Assembly (NCBI RefSeq): GCF_016427555.1
Contig: NZ_JAELVS010000003.1
Coordinates: 356,519-420,518 of the forward strand
Reading direction: 5' to 3'
DNA from: Marinobacter litoralis
Lineage (GTDB): Bacteria; Pseudomonadota; Gammaproteobacteria; Pseudomonadales; Oleiphilaceae
Length of the DNA stretch: 64,000 nt
Shown here one piece after another: positions 44,190-53,975 of the stretch; within the stretch, counting starts at the first letter, position 1; each line of letters begins with the position of its first letter. The translations under genes and the position numbers were made by a program. The notes below the pieces were generated by a model, which ran no database searches, had not been told where the DNA came from, and saw only the letters and a list, made by a program, of their open reading frames with translations.

Positions 44190-44681
44190 TCAATTGCCGA
44201 TCACTGTGCGGATATCGTCTTCGGTTTGCGGACCAAAGCGCGTCTCAATAAGCTCACCGCCCGGGCCCACAACAAAGGTGGCAGGCAGGGCCACCGGTAC
44301 ATTCCAGCCAAACTCTGGTGCGGGGTCTTTCGCCAGCATGGTGTACTCGATTCCCATTCGTTCGCCTAGATCCTGCAAAGTCTCGCCTTCGATACCATCG
44401 AAATTCACCCCCAACACCGATATATCGGGGGCTTTATCGAGCTGGTTCAGCTCGGGGATTTCCTCAAGACAGGGTTTACACCATTCGGCCCAATAGTTCA
44501 CCAGCACCCATTGCCCCCGAAAACTGTCCCAGTTTTTCAGAGTGCCGTCGGCTTGCTCCAGCTCCACTTTGCTGCAACCGGTCATTACCAGTCCTGCACT
44601 GAACACCAGGAGTGCTAACCAACATGGGCGAGGTGCGGCCGGGGAGATTCGAGGGATGGACGGGTACCGAGGGTACTGCAA
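44190..44681 (-). CDS. TlpA/ResA-type thioredoxin lipoprotein
   Basis: Membrane-anchored periplasmic thiol-disulfide protein (163 aa). A lipoprotein signal ends at the lipobox VMTGC. The thioredoxin fold has the redox motif WCKPC in [17 protein letters not shown] and the cis-proline in ALPATFVV. The start is set by a perfect AGGAGG 7 nt upstream of a TTG at 44681; the frame continues upstream without an ATG. It is divergent from arsC across 62 bp and just upstream of dnaE. Confidence 0.9.
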   Translation of the reverse strand: MQYPRYPSIPRISPAAPRPCWLALLVFSAGLVMTGCSKVELEQADGTLKNWDSFRGQWVLVNYWAEWCKPCLEEIPELNQLDKAPDISVLGVNFDGIEGETLQDLGERMGIEYTMLAKDPAPEFGWNVPVALPATFVVGPGGELIETRFGPQTEDDIRTVIGN

Positions 44682-44742
44682 GGCATTTCCTCCTGTTAGA
44701 CTACGCCCCAAAATAGACCGCAATCACGACTGTTAATCGAGC

Positions 44743-45102
44743 ATGACCATGACAGAACAAACCCGTATTTTCCATAACCCACGGTGCTCAAAATCACGCC
44801 AGACCCTTGAGCTGCTTCAGCAAAAAGGTATCGAACCGGAGATTATACGCTACCTGGAGACGCCTCCGACAGAGCAAGAGCTATTACAAATTCTTGACCT
44901 GCTGGGATGCGAGCCCAGAGAACTCATGCGTACCAAGGAACCTGAATACAAAGAGCAGAATTTAGCCAACCCCGAGCTGACCCGTGAGCAGCTGGTTCAG
45001 GCGATGGTGGCCACCCCCAAGCTGATCGAACGCCCCATTGTTCTTGCGAACAACAAAGCTGCAATCGGCCGCCCGCCAGAATCTGTATTGGACATCCTTT
45101 AA
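44743..45102 (+). CDS. arsC: ArsC-family reductase (YfgD-like)
   Basis: Glutaredoxin-linked arsenate reductase family protein (119 aa). The active cysteine is in NPRCSKSRQTLELL; LMRTKEPEYKE supplies the conserved Arg. No arsenite pump or ArsR gene is nearby, so a role in arsenic resistance is not supported by context; YfgD-type members may act on other substrates. A second ATG two codons in (44749) may be the true start. Confidence 0.88.
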   Translation: MTMTEQTRIFHNPRCSKSRQTLELLQQKGIEPEIIRYLETPPTEQELLQILDLLGCEPRELMRTKEPEYKEQNLANPELTREQLVQAMVATPKLIERPIVLANNKAAIGRPPESVLDIL

Positions 45103-45732
<630 letters not shown>

Positions 45733-45765
45733 TTCCACATCGACGTTAACTATTCGGAACCCTTT

Positions 45766-46125
45766 ATGCTCCATAATGAAAAAGCCAAAACCACCGCACG
45801 CGTAACCAGCGGGCTCTATCTTGCCGTATTGGCTACACTGGTTCTGACAACGTTCTTCCCGGCGCCGGTTGAAGGGGTTTCCATCGGCCTGATGCTCGCG
45901 GTCAAGTTACTGCCTCTGCTGGCGTTTATCATCCCGGTTTTCCGAGGTCACAACCGCGGTTATATCTGGATGTCGTTTGTACTGATTTTTTACTTCACCC
46001 AGGCGGTTGTCTCCGCCTGGCTTAGCGAAGGCGCACTCGGCCCCGTGATCATGACGGTGCTGACGTTCCTGCTGTTCACTGTGGCCATGATGCACTTGAA
46101 AGTGAACCGCCCGGTCGCGGCCTGA
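45766..46125 (+). CDS. DUF2069 membrane protein
   Basis: Small inner-membrane protein (119 aa, about four helices) of the DUF2069 family, function unknown. Hydrophobic spans alternate with short polar loops, one carrying RGHNRGYIWMSF. In Pseudomonas, from memory, this gene sits between wrbA and hda; here hda is about 37 kb away. Confidence 0.8.
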   Translation: MLHNEKAKTTARVTSGLYLAVLATLVLTTFFPAPVEGVSIGLMLAVKLLPLLAFIIPVFRGHNRGYIWMSFVLIFYFTQAVVSAWLSEGALGPVIMTVLTFLLFTVAMMHLKVNRPVAA

Positions 46126-46151
46126 TGCACACCACTTGAGAGGCAATACGG

Positions 46152-47957
46152 ATGGCTGATCAAACACTCGCAATGCCCGCGCCACCCCATCATCGCACGC
46201 TCACCCTGAGAGACGTGTGTACTGCGCTGGTGGAAAGCGAGGAAATCAGCCAGCAGGATGCCGAGCGAGTGCTGACAGCCAACCTGGGCTCATCGTCCGA
46301 GGGCACGAACAGTACTCCCAGACACCCGCTGGAACTGGTGGCCATTGCCGGCCTCACCAGCCAGATTGACGGGCGCACGCTGGATCTGGAACGCCTGACC
46401 CACTGGTTAGCCAGCTGGGGCCAGCAGGATTATTACCACATTGATCCCCTGAAAATTGACACCCCAGCCATTGCCCGAGTCATGTCTTACGCCTTTGCCC
46501 AGCGCCACGGCATTCTGGCGGTCGAGATCACCGACGACGAAGTGGTGATCGCCAGCAGCGAGCCGTTCAAACGGGAATGGGAAAGCAACCTGCGCCAGGC
46601 AGTGCGTAAGGACATTCGGCGCGTGGTCGCCAATCCCGAAGCCATCCGCCGCTATACGGTCGAGTTCTACCAGTTGGCGGCCTCGGTCAGCAAAGCCGGG
46701 GGCGGCGCGAAAGCCGGGCCGGCCGGCAATCAAAATCTGGAGCAGCTGCTGGATCTGAGCTCCGGTGATAGCGCGGACGCTAACGACCAGCATGTGGTGA
46801 AGATAGTTGATTGGCTGCTTCAATATGCCTTTGAGCAACGGGCATCGGACATTCATATCGAGCCTCGTCGCTCAGTCACTCAAGTGCGGTTCCGTATCGA
46901 TGGCGTACTGCACAACGTTTATGAATTTCCCGAGCACGTTGGCACGGCCATTACCAGCCGCCTGAAAATTCTGGGCCGGTTGAACGTCGCCGAAAAAAGA
47001 CGCCCGCAAGATGGTCGAATCAAAACCCGCAAACCAGATAACCGGGAAGTAGAGCTCCGCCTGGCCACCATGCCCACCGCCTTTGGCGAAAAAATGGTGA
47101 TGCGAATCTTTGATCCGGAAGTCCTGCTGAAATCGTTTGAACAACTCGGTTTCAACAAAGACGATCGAAGCCGCTGGCACAGCATCACGTCTCGCCCTCA
47201 CGGCATTGTGCTGGTGACCGGCCCGACTGGTTCGGGCAAAACCACCACCCTGTACTCTACCCTGAAACAACTGGCGTCCCCGGAACTGAATATTTGCACC
47301 ATCGAAGACCCCATCGAGATGGTCGAGCCAGCCTTCAATCAGATGCAGGTTCAGAACAATATCGACCTCACCTTCGCGCAGGGCGTCAGAGCTCTGCTTC
47401 GCCAAGACCCAGACATCATCATGATTGGGGAAATCCGGGACCTGGAAACCGCAGAGATGGCCGTGCAGGCCGCCCTGACCGGGCACTTGGTGCTATCGAC
47501 ACTGCACACCAATGATGCGCCGAGCGCCATTACCCGATTGATGGAACTGGGTATTCCCCCCTACCTGATTCGCGCAACCGTGCTCGGAGTGATGGCACAG
47601 CGACTGACTCGCAATCTTTGCCCGCATTGCAAGCAACCGACCGAAGCCGACGAGCAAGCGTGGCAAGCCCTGACCCGTCCGTGGAAAGCCCCGGCACCCA
47701 AGCAGTTTTTCCACCCTGTGGGCTGTCTGGAATGCCGGAATACAGGCTATATGGGGCGTTCCGGGGTTTATGAAATCATGACAATGTCAGAGAACCTGAC
47801 TCGCCAGATTACCGATCGTTGCGAGTTGGAAGCCCTGAGACGTGACGCATACAAAGAGGGCATGAAATCGCTCAGGTTAAGCGGTGCCCAGAAAGTGGCA
47901 GCCGGGCAAACCACCGTTGAAGAAATTCTTCGGGTAACGCCGGAAAGCCAGCGCTGA
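46152..47957 (+). CDS. GspE/PilB-type secretion ATPase
   Basis: Hexameric assembly ATPase (601 aa) of the type II secretion / type IV pilus family. An N-terminal MshEN-like domain (residues 20-170) precedes the ATPase core. Walker A GPTGSGKT is at 357-364, the Asp box follows at about 380, and Walker B is at 418-427 (DPDIIMIGEIRD). A tetracysteine zinc site is C490, C493, C525 and C528. No gspC-O or pil genes adjoin it, so its machine must be encoded elsewhere. Its stop abuts the convergent DUF3080 stop with no gap (TGATCA). Confidence 0.92.
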   Translation: MADQTLAMPAPPHHRTLTLRDVCTALVESEEISQQDAERVLTANLGSSSEGTNSTPRHPLELVAIAGLTSQIDGRTLDLERLTHWLASWGQQDYYHIDPLKIDTPAIARVMSYAFAQRHGILAVEITDDEVVIASSEPFKREWESNLRQAVRKDIRRVVANPEAIRRYTVEFYQLAASVSKAGGGAKAGPAGNQNLEQLLDLSSGDSADANDQHVVKIVDWLLQYAFEQRASDIHIEPRRSVTQVRFRIDGVLHNVYEFPEHVGTAITSRLKILGRLNVAEKRRPQDGRIKTRKPDNREVELRLATMPTAFGEKMVMRIFDPEVLLKSFEQLGFNKDDRSRWHSITSRPHGIVLVTGPTGSGKTTTLYSTLKQLASPELNICTIEDPIEMVEPAFNQMQVQNNIDLTFAQGVRALLRQDPDIIMIGEIRDLETAEMAVQAALTGHLVLSTLHTNDAPSAITRLMELGIPPYLIRATVLGVMAQRLTRNLCPHCKQPTEADEQAWQALTRPWKAPAPKQFFHPVGCLECRNTGYMGRSGVYEIMTMSENLTRQITDRCELEALRRDAYKEGMKSLRLSGAQKVAAGQTTVEEILRVTPESQR

Positions 47958-49025
47958 TCAGGCCCCGGGCCGCAGCCCACACTGGGCCAGCAAGTCCTGC
48001 CAGTGCCGGGTATGGCGCATCATCGCCTGGTCCAGCTCCCGCCACAGGCTTACGCCGGACTCCTCAGAAAGATGCCGGCGGTACCAGCGTTCAAACGCTT
48101 GAGGCATCACCTCGTTTTGTTGTTCAGCCAAATGCGCGAAGCCACGGATCAAACTATCCCGGGCCCGACTAACAGCGCTCATATAGGGCTGAACTTCGCC
48201 GATATAAATCTTGAAAAAGAAACTCTGGACGATGTTGGACTGATTATTGGGCCTACCGTTCAAACACAGCGGCCGCCCTTCCAGCCTGGCCCGCAGTGTA
48301 TCGGTGCCCGAGTTCAGTGTCGCTATTAGCAAACGTGCGCTGTTGATCACCTGTCCCGCCTGAAACTGAGCTTGCCAGCGCTGGTGTATCCGCCCCAGGT
48401 CATCCAGCGGTACGGCCAATTGGCGGCTGTTCAATGACGTTACCATCTCGTTCAACTGATCCAGATCCAGAGCCAGATCGGTCAATGCATTCTGTTCAGC
48501 CGCCACGGGGTAATAACCTTTCGACAAGGTAAATAACTTCTCAATCTCCTCGGTACCCCAGGTCGCATTCCAGACCGCCAGGGGAAGTGTCTGGCGCTTA
48601 CTGGCAATCGCCAGTTCGAGCGTGACTTTCAGTTCATCGTCGTCAATCTGCTGCACGCAACGCCCGGCACTTCGGATAAAACGGATCTCATAGCGCAGGC
48701 GGTTGATCGGTTGCATGACTCGGCCCATTACTGAATTTCTTTCACCCACTACGTACTGGAGTTCGCAACCATACAGCGAAAGAAAGTCGAGCATTCCCAA
48801 TTCCAGCTCGGGGATTTCCAGAACACGGTCACGGCGCCTGGTTAGGGTGGTAGCTCGGGGCAATTCCGAGGGGGTGGTTACGGCGGGGGTGTCGAGCACC
48901 CTAGCCAACCGGCTCAGGTACTCGTCCATCATGGGTTCTGCTTCGTTAAAGGGATTACAACCGGCCAGAAGCAGCACAAGCATGCCCGGAATCAGACCTC
49001 GTCTTCTCCAGTCACCGGGCATCAT
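47958..49025 (-). CDS. DUF3080 lipoprotein
   Basis: Predicted lipoprotein of unknown function (355 aa): signal with lipobox LLAGC at about residue 23. A largely helical body follows, with conserved-looking LELGMLDFLSLYGCELQYVV and NSVMGRVMQP. AGGAGG lies 5 nt before the first ATG. It is 9 bp after mtnC, so it is probably the last gene of the mtnBDC transcript, though a link to methionine salvage is not evident. Confidence 0.8.
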   Translation of the reverse strand: MMPGDWRRRGLIPGMLVLLLAGCNPFNEAEPMMDEYLSRLARVLDTPAVTTPSELPRATTLTRRRDRVLEIPELELGMLDFLSLYGCELQYVVGERNSVMGRVMQPINRLRYEIRFIRSAGRCVQQIDDDELKVTLELAIASKRQTLPLAVWNATWGTEEIEKLFTLSKGYYPVAAEQNALTDLALDLDQLNEMVTSLNSRQLAVPLDDLGRIHQRWQAQFQAGQVINSARLLIATLNSGTDTLRARLEGRPLCLNGRPNNQSNIVQSFFFKIYIGEVQPYMSAVSRARDSLIRGFAHLAEQQNEVMPQAFERWYRRHLSEESGVSLWRELDQAMMRHTRHWQDLLAQCGLRPGA

Positions 49026-49034
49026 TCAGTCCTC

Positions 49035-49727
49035 CTAACGTGCTCGCAGGAGTGCATCAACCTCCGCAAAATCGCGAGCAACAAACCGATCAGTCTCAGG
49101 CACACTGCCCTCACGTATCAGCCAAGCCGTTTTCATTCCTGCCTGTTCGGCGGCTTCCAGCTCCGCTTCCACATCCGACAGGAATAGCACCGTCTGAGGC
49201 TCAACGCCAAGTTCAGAAAGAATGTTGTGATAGGACTGGGCTTCTTTTTTACCGCCCACCGCAGTGTCAAAGTAGCCGGAGAAGAAAGGCGTGAAATCCC
49301 CCTCGTTGCTGTGACCAAAAATCAGCTTCTGGGCTTTAACCGAGCCGGAGGAATACACAAAAAGCCGTAAACCACGGTCGTGCCACCGCTGCAGGTAGTC
49401 GGCAGCGTCCGGGTAGATATGCCCCTTCAATTCGCCGCTTCGGTAGCCCTGCTCCCATATCATGCCCTGCAGCGCCTTAAGGGAACCTTCTTTACGATCT
49501 TCAGCGATCCAGTTCTGAAGAACGTCAATCAAGCCTTCAACATCTTTGCTATCCACCCCGCTTTTATCGGCCACGACGGCCAACTGTTCAGATACAGCGC
49601 GGGTTGTGTGATGATGCTCCCGAACAAACTCCGGCAGGTGTTTGCTGGCGTAGGGAAACAGCTCATCGTGTACGAATGAGATCGAGCTGGTCGTACCTTC
49701 AATGTCGGTCAGAATAACGCGGATCAT
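49035..49727 (-). CDS. mtnC: Enolase-phosphatase E1 (methionine salvage)
   Basis: HAD-family bifunctional enzyme converting diketo-methylthiopentyl-1-phosphate to acireductone. The catalytic TDIEGTTSSISFVHDELFPY has D8 and E10. YSSGSVKAQKLIFGHS and FLSDVEAELEAAEQAG are the later HAD motifs. Its ATG overlaps the mtnD stop (ATGA). 230 aa. Confidence 0.95.
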   Translation of the reverse strand: MIRVILTDIEGTTSSISFVHDELFPYASKHLPEFVREHHHTTRAVSEQLAVVADKSGVDSKDVEGLIDVLQNWIAEDRKEGSLKALQGMIWEQGYRSGELKGHIYPDAADYLQRWHDRGLRLFVYSSGSVKAQKLIFGHSNEGDFTPFFSGYFDTAVGGKKEAQSYHNILSELGVEPQTVLFLSDVEAELEAAEQAGMKTAWLIREGSVPETDRFVARDFAEVDALLRAR

Positions 49728-50284
49728 GCCTGCACTCCTGCCAGGGCCTCATACCTTGGAATACGTGTAGCAATGTCTTCGCCGGTAAAGCTGGCCACCC
49801 AGCCTTCGGGATTGGTGAACAGGCGAATACAGGTAAATTCTGGCTCCGAGCCCATATCAAACCAGTGGCGCGTGCCATTCGGGACGCTAATCAAATCGTT
49901 TTTCTGGCACATAACAGCGTAGACCTGATCGTCAAAATGCAGGTAAAACAGACCTTGGCCCTGCACGAAGAACCGCACTTCGTCTTCACTGTGGGTGTGC
50001 TCATCCAGAAACTTTTGACGGAATTCGGCCTTCTGCGGATGCTCCGGTGTCAGGCTGACCACGTCAGCTGTCTGAAAACCACATTCTTGTTTAAGCCGGT
50101 TCACGTCGTCAGCGTACACCGTCAAAATCTGCTCCTGACTGGCACCAGCCGGAAGATCACGAGTCGGCCAACGCTCAAAGCGAACACCTTTCTCATTCAA
50201 TTTCTCGCGAATCACTTGCGGGTCAGACGTGACCGTATGGGCATTGTCCGGTTGATTCTGGTTGAAAATGCTCAGGGTGGTCAT
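49724..50284 (-). CDS. mtnD: Acireductone dioxygenase
   Basis: Metal-dependent cupin that oxidises acireductone to the 2-keto acid of methionine plus formate (Fe form). Metal ligands H96, H98, E102 and H140 are visible (DEHTHSEDEVRFF; NGTRHWFD). The ATG at 50284 overlaps the mtnB stop (ATGA). 186 aa. Confidence 0.95.
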   Translation of the reverse strand: MTTLSIFNQNQPDNAHTVTSDPQVIREKLNEKGVRFERWPTRDLPAGASQEQILTVYADDVNRLKQECGFQTADVVSLTPEHPQKAEFRQKFLDEHTHSEDEVRFFVQGQGLFYLHFDDQVYAVMCQKNDLISVPNGTRHWFDMGSEPEFTCIRLFTNPEGWVASFTGEDIATRIPRYEALAGVQA

Positions 50285-50907
50285 CGGCAAATTCTCATGG
50301 TTTCAAGTTCACATTCAAAGAGGAATTCAAACGCTTCAACATGGCGCAGACAATCGTCCATAGTCGCACCCCACGTATACAAACCGTGGCCCCGGATCAG
50401 ATATCCGTGTTGCTCCGGATGATGCTGGAACCATTCCCGAGTCCGTTCCGCCAGCGCCGGAATATCCTGGGTGTTGTCAAAGACGGGAATCCTTAACCGG
50501 CCGTCGTGGCTGCCTACTCCCGGAAAAGCCTTTTGCAGCTCATACCCTTCGACTTCAAAGGGCGCTCCGGCTTCGATCAATCGACTCAATACTGTCGCCT
50601 TTACCGAGTGCGTATGCAAGACAGCACCGACCTCCGGATAGATCTGATAGAGAACCGTGTGCAGAAGGGTTTCAGCAGAAGATTTGGCACAGCTCTGGAC
50701 GGGATTGCCGTCAAGATTTACCACCATGACATCGTTCGTGGAAAGCTTGCCCTTGTGCCGGCCCGATACAGTGATGGCAATGTGGTCAGAATCAAGGCGA
50801 GCGGAATAATTGCTGCTGGTGGCGGGAGACCAGCCACGGTCGTACAGAAAACGCCCGGCATCCACAATAGCCTGAGCCGCTGTGGCGTATCGGTTTACAT
50901 CAAACAT
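50281..50907 (-). CDS. mtnB: Methylthioribulose-1-phosphate dehydratase
   Basis: Class II aldolase-fold zinc enzyme of methionine salvage (209 aa). The zinc ligands sit in VLHTHSVKAT and GHGLYTWG. The start at 50907 has GGAG 8 nt upstream. First gene of mtnB-mtnD-mtnC. The mtnA isomerase and an upstream nucleosidase/phosphorylase are not in this window. Confidence 0.95.
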   Translation of the reverse strand: MFDVNRYATAAQAIVDAGRFLYDRGWSPATSSNYSARLDSDHIAITVSGRHKGKLSTNDVMVVNLDGNPVQSCAKSSAETLLHTVLYQIYPEVGAVLHTHSVKATVLSRLIEAGAPFEVEGYELQKAFPGVGSHDGRLRIPVFDNTQDIPALAERTREWFQHHPEQHGYLIRGHGLYTWGATMDDCLRHVEAFEFLFECELETMRICR

Positions 50908-50946
50908 TGGCTCACTCCCGGTTAGAGTTGGCCCTTCGGGGCAAAT

Positions 50947-50973
50947 ATCGGCCGCCATTATAGGGCGGCCGAT
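50947..50973. repeat. 10-bp GC-rich hairpin with TATAAT in the loop
   Basis: ATCGGCCGCC and GGCGGCCGAT form a perfect 10-bp stem around ATTATAG. It lies between the iorB-like stop (50991) and the mtnB start (50907). It could terminate the oxidoreductase transcript, although the T-run is weak. Confidence 0.7.
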
Positions 50974-50984
50974 CGCTCCGGCAA
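50957..50984 (-). promoter_or_regulatory. Putative mtnBDC promoter
   Basis: On the minus strand TTGCCG (50984-50979), a 16-bp spacer and a perfect TATAAT (50962-50957). Transcription would start about 43 nt before the mtnB ATG. The -10 box is the loop of the hairpin at 50947-50973. Confidence 0.5.
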
Positions 50985-50990
50985 ACCGCT

Positions 50991-53192
50991 TTAACCGGCG
51001 GTCAGCGGTAACTTGCGCTGGCGCTTTCCAGTCAACGCGAACAGGGCATTGCCCAAGGCAGGAATCACGGGTGGTACTCCCGGCTCACCTACGCCCGTAG
51101 GGTCTATTTCACTTTCAACAATATCCACCACCACTTCGGGTACCTGATACATTCGCAATATCTTCGAATCGTGGAAATTGCTTTGCTGAACCTCGCCGTT
51201 CTTGAAGGTAATTTCTCCGAACAGCGCCGCGCTCAATCCAAACAGGATACCACCGGAAATCTGATCTTCGACCACTCGTGGATTCACCACCTGGCCACAA
51301 TCTACACTGCAGGTAACCTTATGGACTTTGATCTCACCGTTCTCGATGCTCGCCTCGACAACCTGAGCCACGTATGTACCGAAAGACTTGAACAGGGCAA
51401 TACCTCGGGCCCGGCCTTCCGCCAGCGGGGATCCCCAACCCGCCAGTTCGGCCGCCCGATCAAGCACCGCGCGATGGCGGGGCTCATTGGCCAGAAGCTT
51501 TCGGCGGAACTGCAGCGGATCTTCTCCAGCCTCGTGGGCCAGCTCATCCATAAAAGTTTCTACTGCAAAACCGTTATGGGAGTACCCGACTGAACGCCAC
51601 CAGGTAATCGGAACCCCGGGGTCTGTATGAGTATGACGAACACTGACGTTTTCGACCTGATACGGGTAACCGATAGCGCCCTCAATGGCGGAAATATCTT
51701 TCGGTGTCGCAATCCCCTCAGCCATCAAACCTACACGGCCCAACGTGCTATACATAAACTTCGGCGCCCAGGGATACTGTGCCGGTGCTGCATTACGCAC
51801 ATACCAGTCCAGAATCTGGGGGCCGACAATCTGGTGATCCCAGCCGGTCAATTCCCGGTCTTTGAAGCTGGCTTTCATTCGGTGCAACATCGCCGGTCGC
51901 CAGAAGCCGTGACGAACATCCTCTTCCCGGGACCAGATCAACTTAACCGGCTTTTTGACCTTATAAGCAACGAGGGCAACTTCTTCGACATAATCCTGAG
52001 TCAAGCGACGACCAAAGCCGCCACCCAGGAAGGTGGTATGAACCGTGACATCACCCGGCGACAGGTTTGAGTGCCGGGCCGCTGCGATGCGAGCCAGATC
52101 CGGTGCCTGCGTCGGCGCCCAGACTTCCATGCTTCCATCCCGGTACCAAGCCGTTGCGTTCATCGGCTCCATGGCGGCATGATCCAGATAGGGCTGCTCA
52201 TACTCCGCCTCTAGCACACGGCTGGCGTTTTCAACGGCATCGCTGAAATCGCCGTCGGAACGCTCCTGAGCACCCGCGTCTTTGCTGGCTGCCTCACGGT
52301 AACCCTCAAAAACCTGATCATTATCCAGATCAATCGCTTCGGCGAAATCCCATTCAATTTCCAGGGCATTTTGCGCCTTGCGCGCGCGCCAGTAACTATC
52401 GGCGACCACGGCAACACCACGCTCGGTGATAAACGCATCCAACACGCCCGGCCACGTCAGCACGTCGCTACGGTTAAAGTCAGTGGCTTTACCGCCATAA
52501 CGAGGACAACGGGTCATCACCGCATACACCATGCCCGGCAACTCAACATCGATGCCATAAACGGCTTTTCCGGTTGCCTTGGCTTCGGTATCGAGCCTAC
52601 CCCCTTGGCGCCCTATGTATTTCCATTCAGTGCGCGGTTTCAAGGCCACATCGCCACGGATGATCTCTTTGTCCGCCAGCTCTACCAGCTGGCCGTATCG
52701 CAGCGAGTCGATGCCATTGGGATGAACAACCCGGCCATCCTGCGTACTGCAATCCGCAGCTTCTACCTTCCAGACACGGGCAGCGGCCATTACCAGCATT
52801 TGCCGTGCCGAAGCGCCTGCTTCACGCAGGGGCTTCCAGCTGGTAGCCACACTGGTACTTCCTCCGGTCAGCTGCAGGCCAAACAACGGATTACGATACT
52901 CCGACGCCACCGGAGCAAACTTCACTTTTATTCGGGACGGATCAACATCCAGTTCTTCGGCAACCAGCGTGGTCAATCCGGTGTACGTTCCTTGCCCCAT
53001 TTCCACCCGGGCGAGAGTAAAGAAAATCTCGTCTTTGGTGGTCAGCTCAAGCCAAATATCGGGAGACCATTGGCCGGTTTCTTCTTCATAGCCGGTTTTA
53101 ATGGTTGAGCAACCGGGGAGCGAGACGGCAAGCATCAGGCTGCCAGACGCAGCGGTACTGACTTTCATGAAGTCACGGCGATTCATCGTCAT
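50991..53192 (-). CDS. Isoquinoline 1-oxidoreductase-like molybdopterin subunit
   Basis: Large molybdenum-hydroxylase subunit (733 aa) of the xanthine dehydrogenase superfamily, IorB-type. It has a twin-arginine signal (NRRDFMKVSTAASGSLM), so it is exported folded. TLARVEMGQGTYTGL, THTTFLGGGFGRR and the C-terminal GVGEPGVPP with the catalytic Glu are visible. It would hydroxylate an N-heterocycle or oxidise an aldehyde; the substrate is unknown. The start at 53192 has GGAGG 8 nt upstream. It is 1 bp after its Fe-S partner. Confidence 0.9.
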   Translation of the reverse strand: MTMNRRDFMKVSTAASGSLMLAVSLPGCSTIKTGYEEETGQWSPDIWLELTTKDEIFFTLARVEMGQGTYTGLTTLVAEELDVDPSRIKVKFAPVASEYRNPLFGLQLTGGSTSVATSWKPLREAGASARQMLVMAAARVWKVEAADCSTQDGRVVHPNGIDSLRYGQLVELADKEIIRGDVALKPRTEWKYIGRQGGRLDTEAKATGKAVYGIDVELPGMVYAVMTRCPRYGGKATDFNRSDVLTWPGVLDAFITERGVAVVADSYWRARKAQNALEIEWDFAEAIDLDNDQVFEGYREAASKDAGAQERSDGDFSDAVENASRVLEAEYEQPYLDHAAMEPMNATAWYRDGSMEVWAPTQAPDLARIAAARHSNLSPGDVTVHTTFLGGGFGRRLTQDYVEEVALVAYKVKKPVKLIWSREEDVRHGFWRPAMLHRMKASFKDRELTGWDHQIVGPQILDWYVRNAAPAQYPWAPKFMYSTLGRVGLMAEGIATPKDISAIEGAIGYPYQVENVSVRHTHTDPGVPITWWRSVGYSHNGFAVETFMDELAHEAGEDPLQFRRKLLANEPRHRAVLDRAAELAGWGSPLAEGRARGIALFKSFGTYVAQVVEASIENGEIKVHKVTCSVDCGQVVNPRVVEDQISGGILFGLSAALFGEITFKNGEVQQSNFHDSKILRMYQVPEVVVDIVESEIDPTGVGEPGVPPVIPALGNALFALTGKRQRKLPLTAG

Positions 53193-53193
53193 C

Positions 53194-53682
53194 TCAGATT
53201 CCTCCCTGCTCTGGCTCGTAATGGCCAACGCCACCAACAACGGATTCAACGGCCGCAACAATGCGGGAGTAGGTGCCACAGCGGCACAGATTGCCCGCCA
53301 TAGCCGTTACAATCTCGTCCCTTGATGGCGAGGGAGTGTTTGCCAGCAAGTGAGCCGCCGTCATAATCTGGCCAGACTGGCAGTAACCGCACTGAGGCAC
53401 GCCTTCGGCCACCCAGGCTTTTTGAAGCGGGTGCAACTCGCCATTCTCGGTTAAGCCCTCGATGGTGGTTATGTCAGCACCGTCCAGATACTCAACAGGT
53501 GTAGAGCAGGAACGGGTTGGCTGGCCGTTAACATGCACCGTACACGCGCCGCACAAACCGGCGCCGCAGCCAAATTTTGTTCCTTTAAGACCCAGCTCAT
53601 CCCTCAACACCCATAACAAAGGGGTATCAAGTTCTACATCCAGACTATAGTGCTGGCCATTTACTGTCAGGCTTAACGCCAT
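53194..53682 (-). CDS. Isoquinoline 1-oxidoreductase-like 2Fe-2S subunit
   Basis: Small subunit (162 aa) with two 2Fe-2S clusters: C39, C44, C47 and C59 (plant-ferredoxin type), then C98, C101, C133 and C135. It carries electrons from the molybdopterin subunit. It has no signal of its own, consistent with co-export on the partner's Tat signal. No cytochrome or FAD subunit gene adjoins, so the electron acceptor is not evident. Confidence 0.92.
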   Translation of the reverse strand: MALSLTVNGQHYSLDVELDTPLLWVLRDELGLKGTKFGCGAGLCGACTVHVNGQPTRSCSTPVEYLDGADITTIEGLTENGELHPLQKAWVAEGVPQCGYCQSGQIMTAAHLLANTPSPSRDEIVTAMAGNLCRCGTYSRIVAAVESVVGGVGHYEPEQGGI

Positions 53683-53723
53683 GTTCCACTCCCGTATTAT
53701 TTTAATCCGGCTACCAATAGCCG

Positions 53724-53924
53724 TTACTTAACGACTTCGTTACCGTTTTTATCTACCCAGATTTCCCGGTTCCCTGAGTCCATTTTTCCGTTCGAATTCC
53801 AAACTTCGCGGTTCTGGGTCGCTTCTTCAACTTTGCCGTTGTCGTTCCAAATGACGCGATCTTTACAACCTGCCAACGTGAACAGGGCCATGATGACCAT
53901 AAGTGCAAAAAAACGTTTGTCCAT
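53724..53924 (-). CDS. Tiny lipoprotein with three W-N-G repeats
   Basis: Unrecognised 66-aa protein. A lipoprotein signal ends at LAGC (C20). The mature part is three imperfect repeats of about 13 residues: [20 protein letters not shown] and [11 protein letters not shown]. The start at 53924 is supported by AGAGGTGG 7-8 nt upstream; the frame is open to 53975. It sits between smrA and the oxidoreductase pair on the same strand. The repeats could form a small beta-meander; I make no functional claim. Confidence 0.75.
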   Translation of the reverse strand: MDKRFFALMVIMALFTLAGCKDRVIWNDNGKVEEATQNREVWNSNGKMDSGNREIWVDKNGNEVVK

Positions 53925-53975
53925 TATTGCCACCTCTTTATACCAGCGGATCGTTAACCGGCCCAGTGCGCTCAC

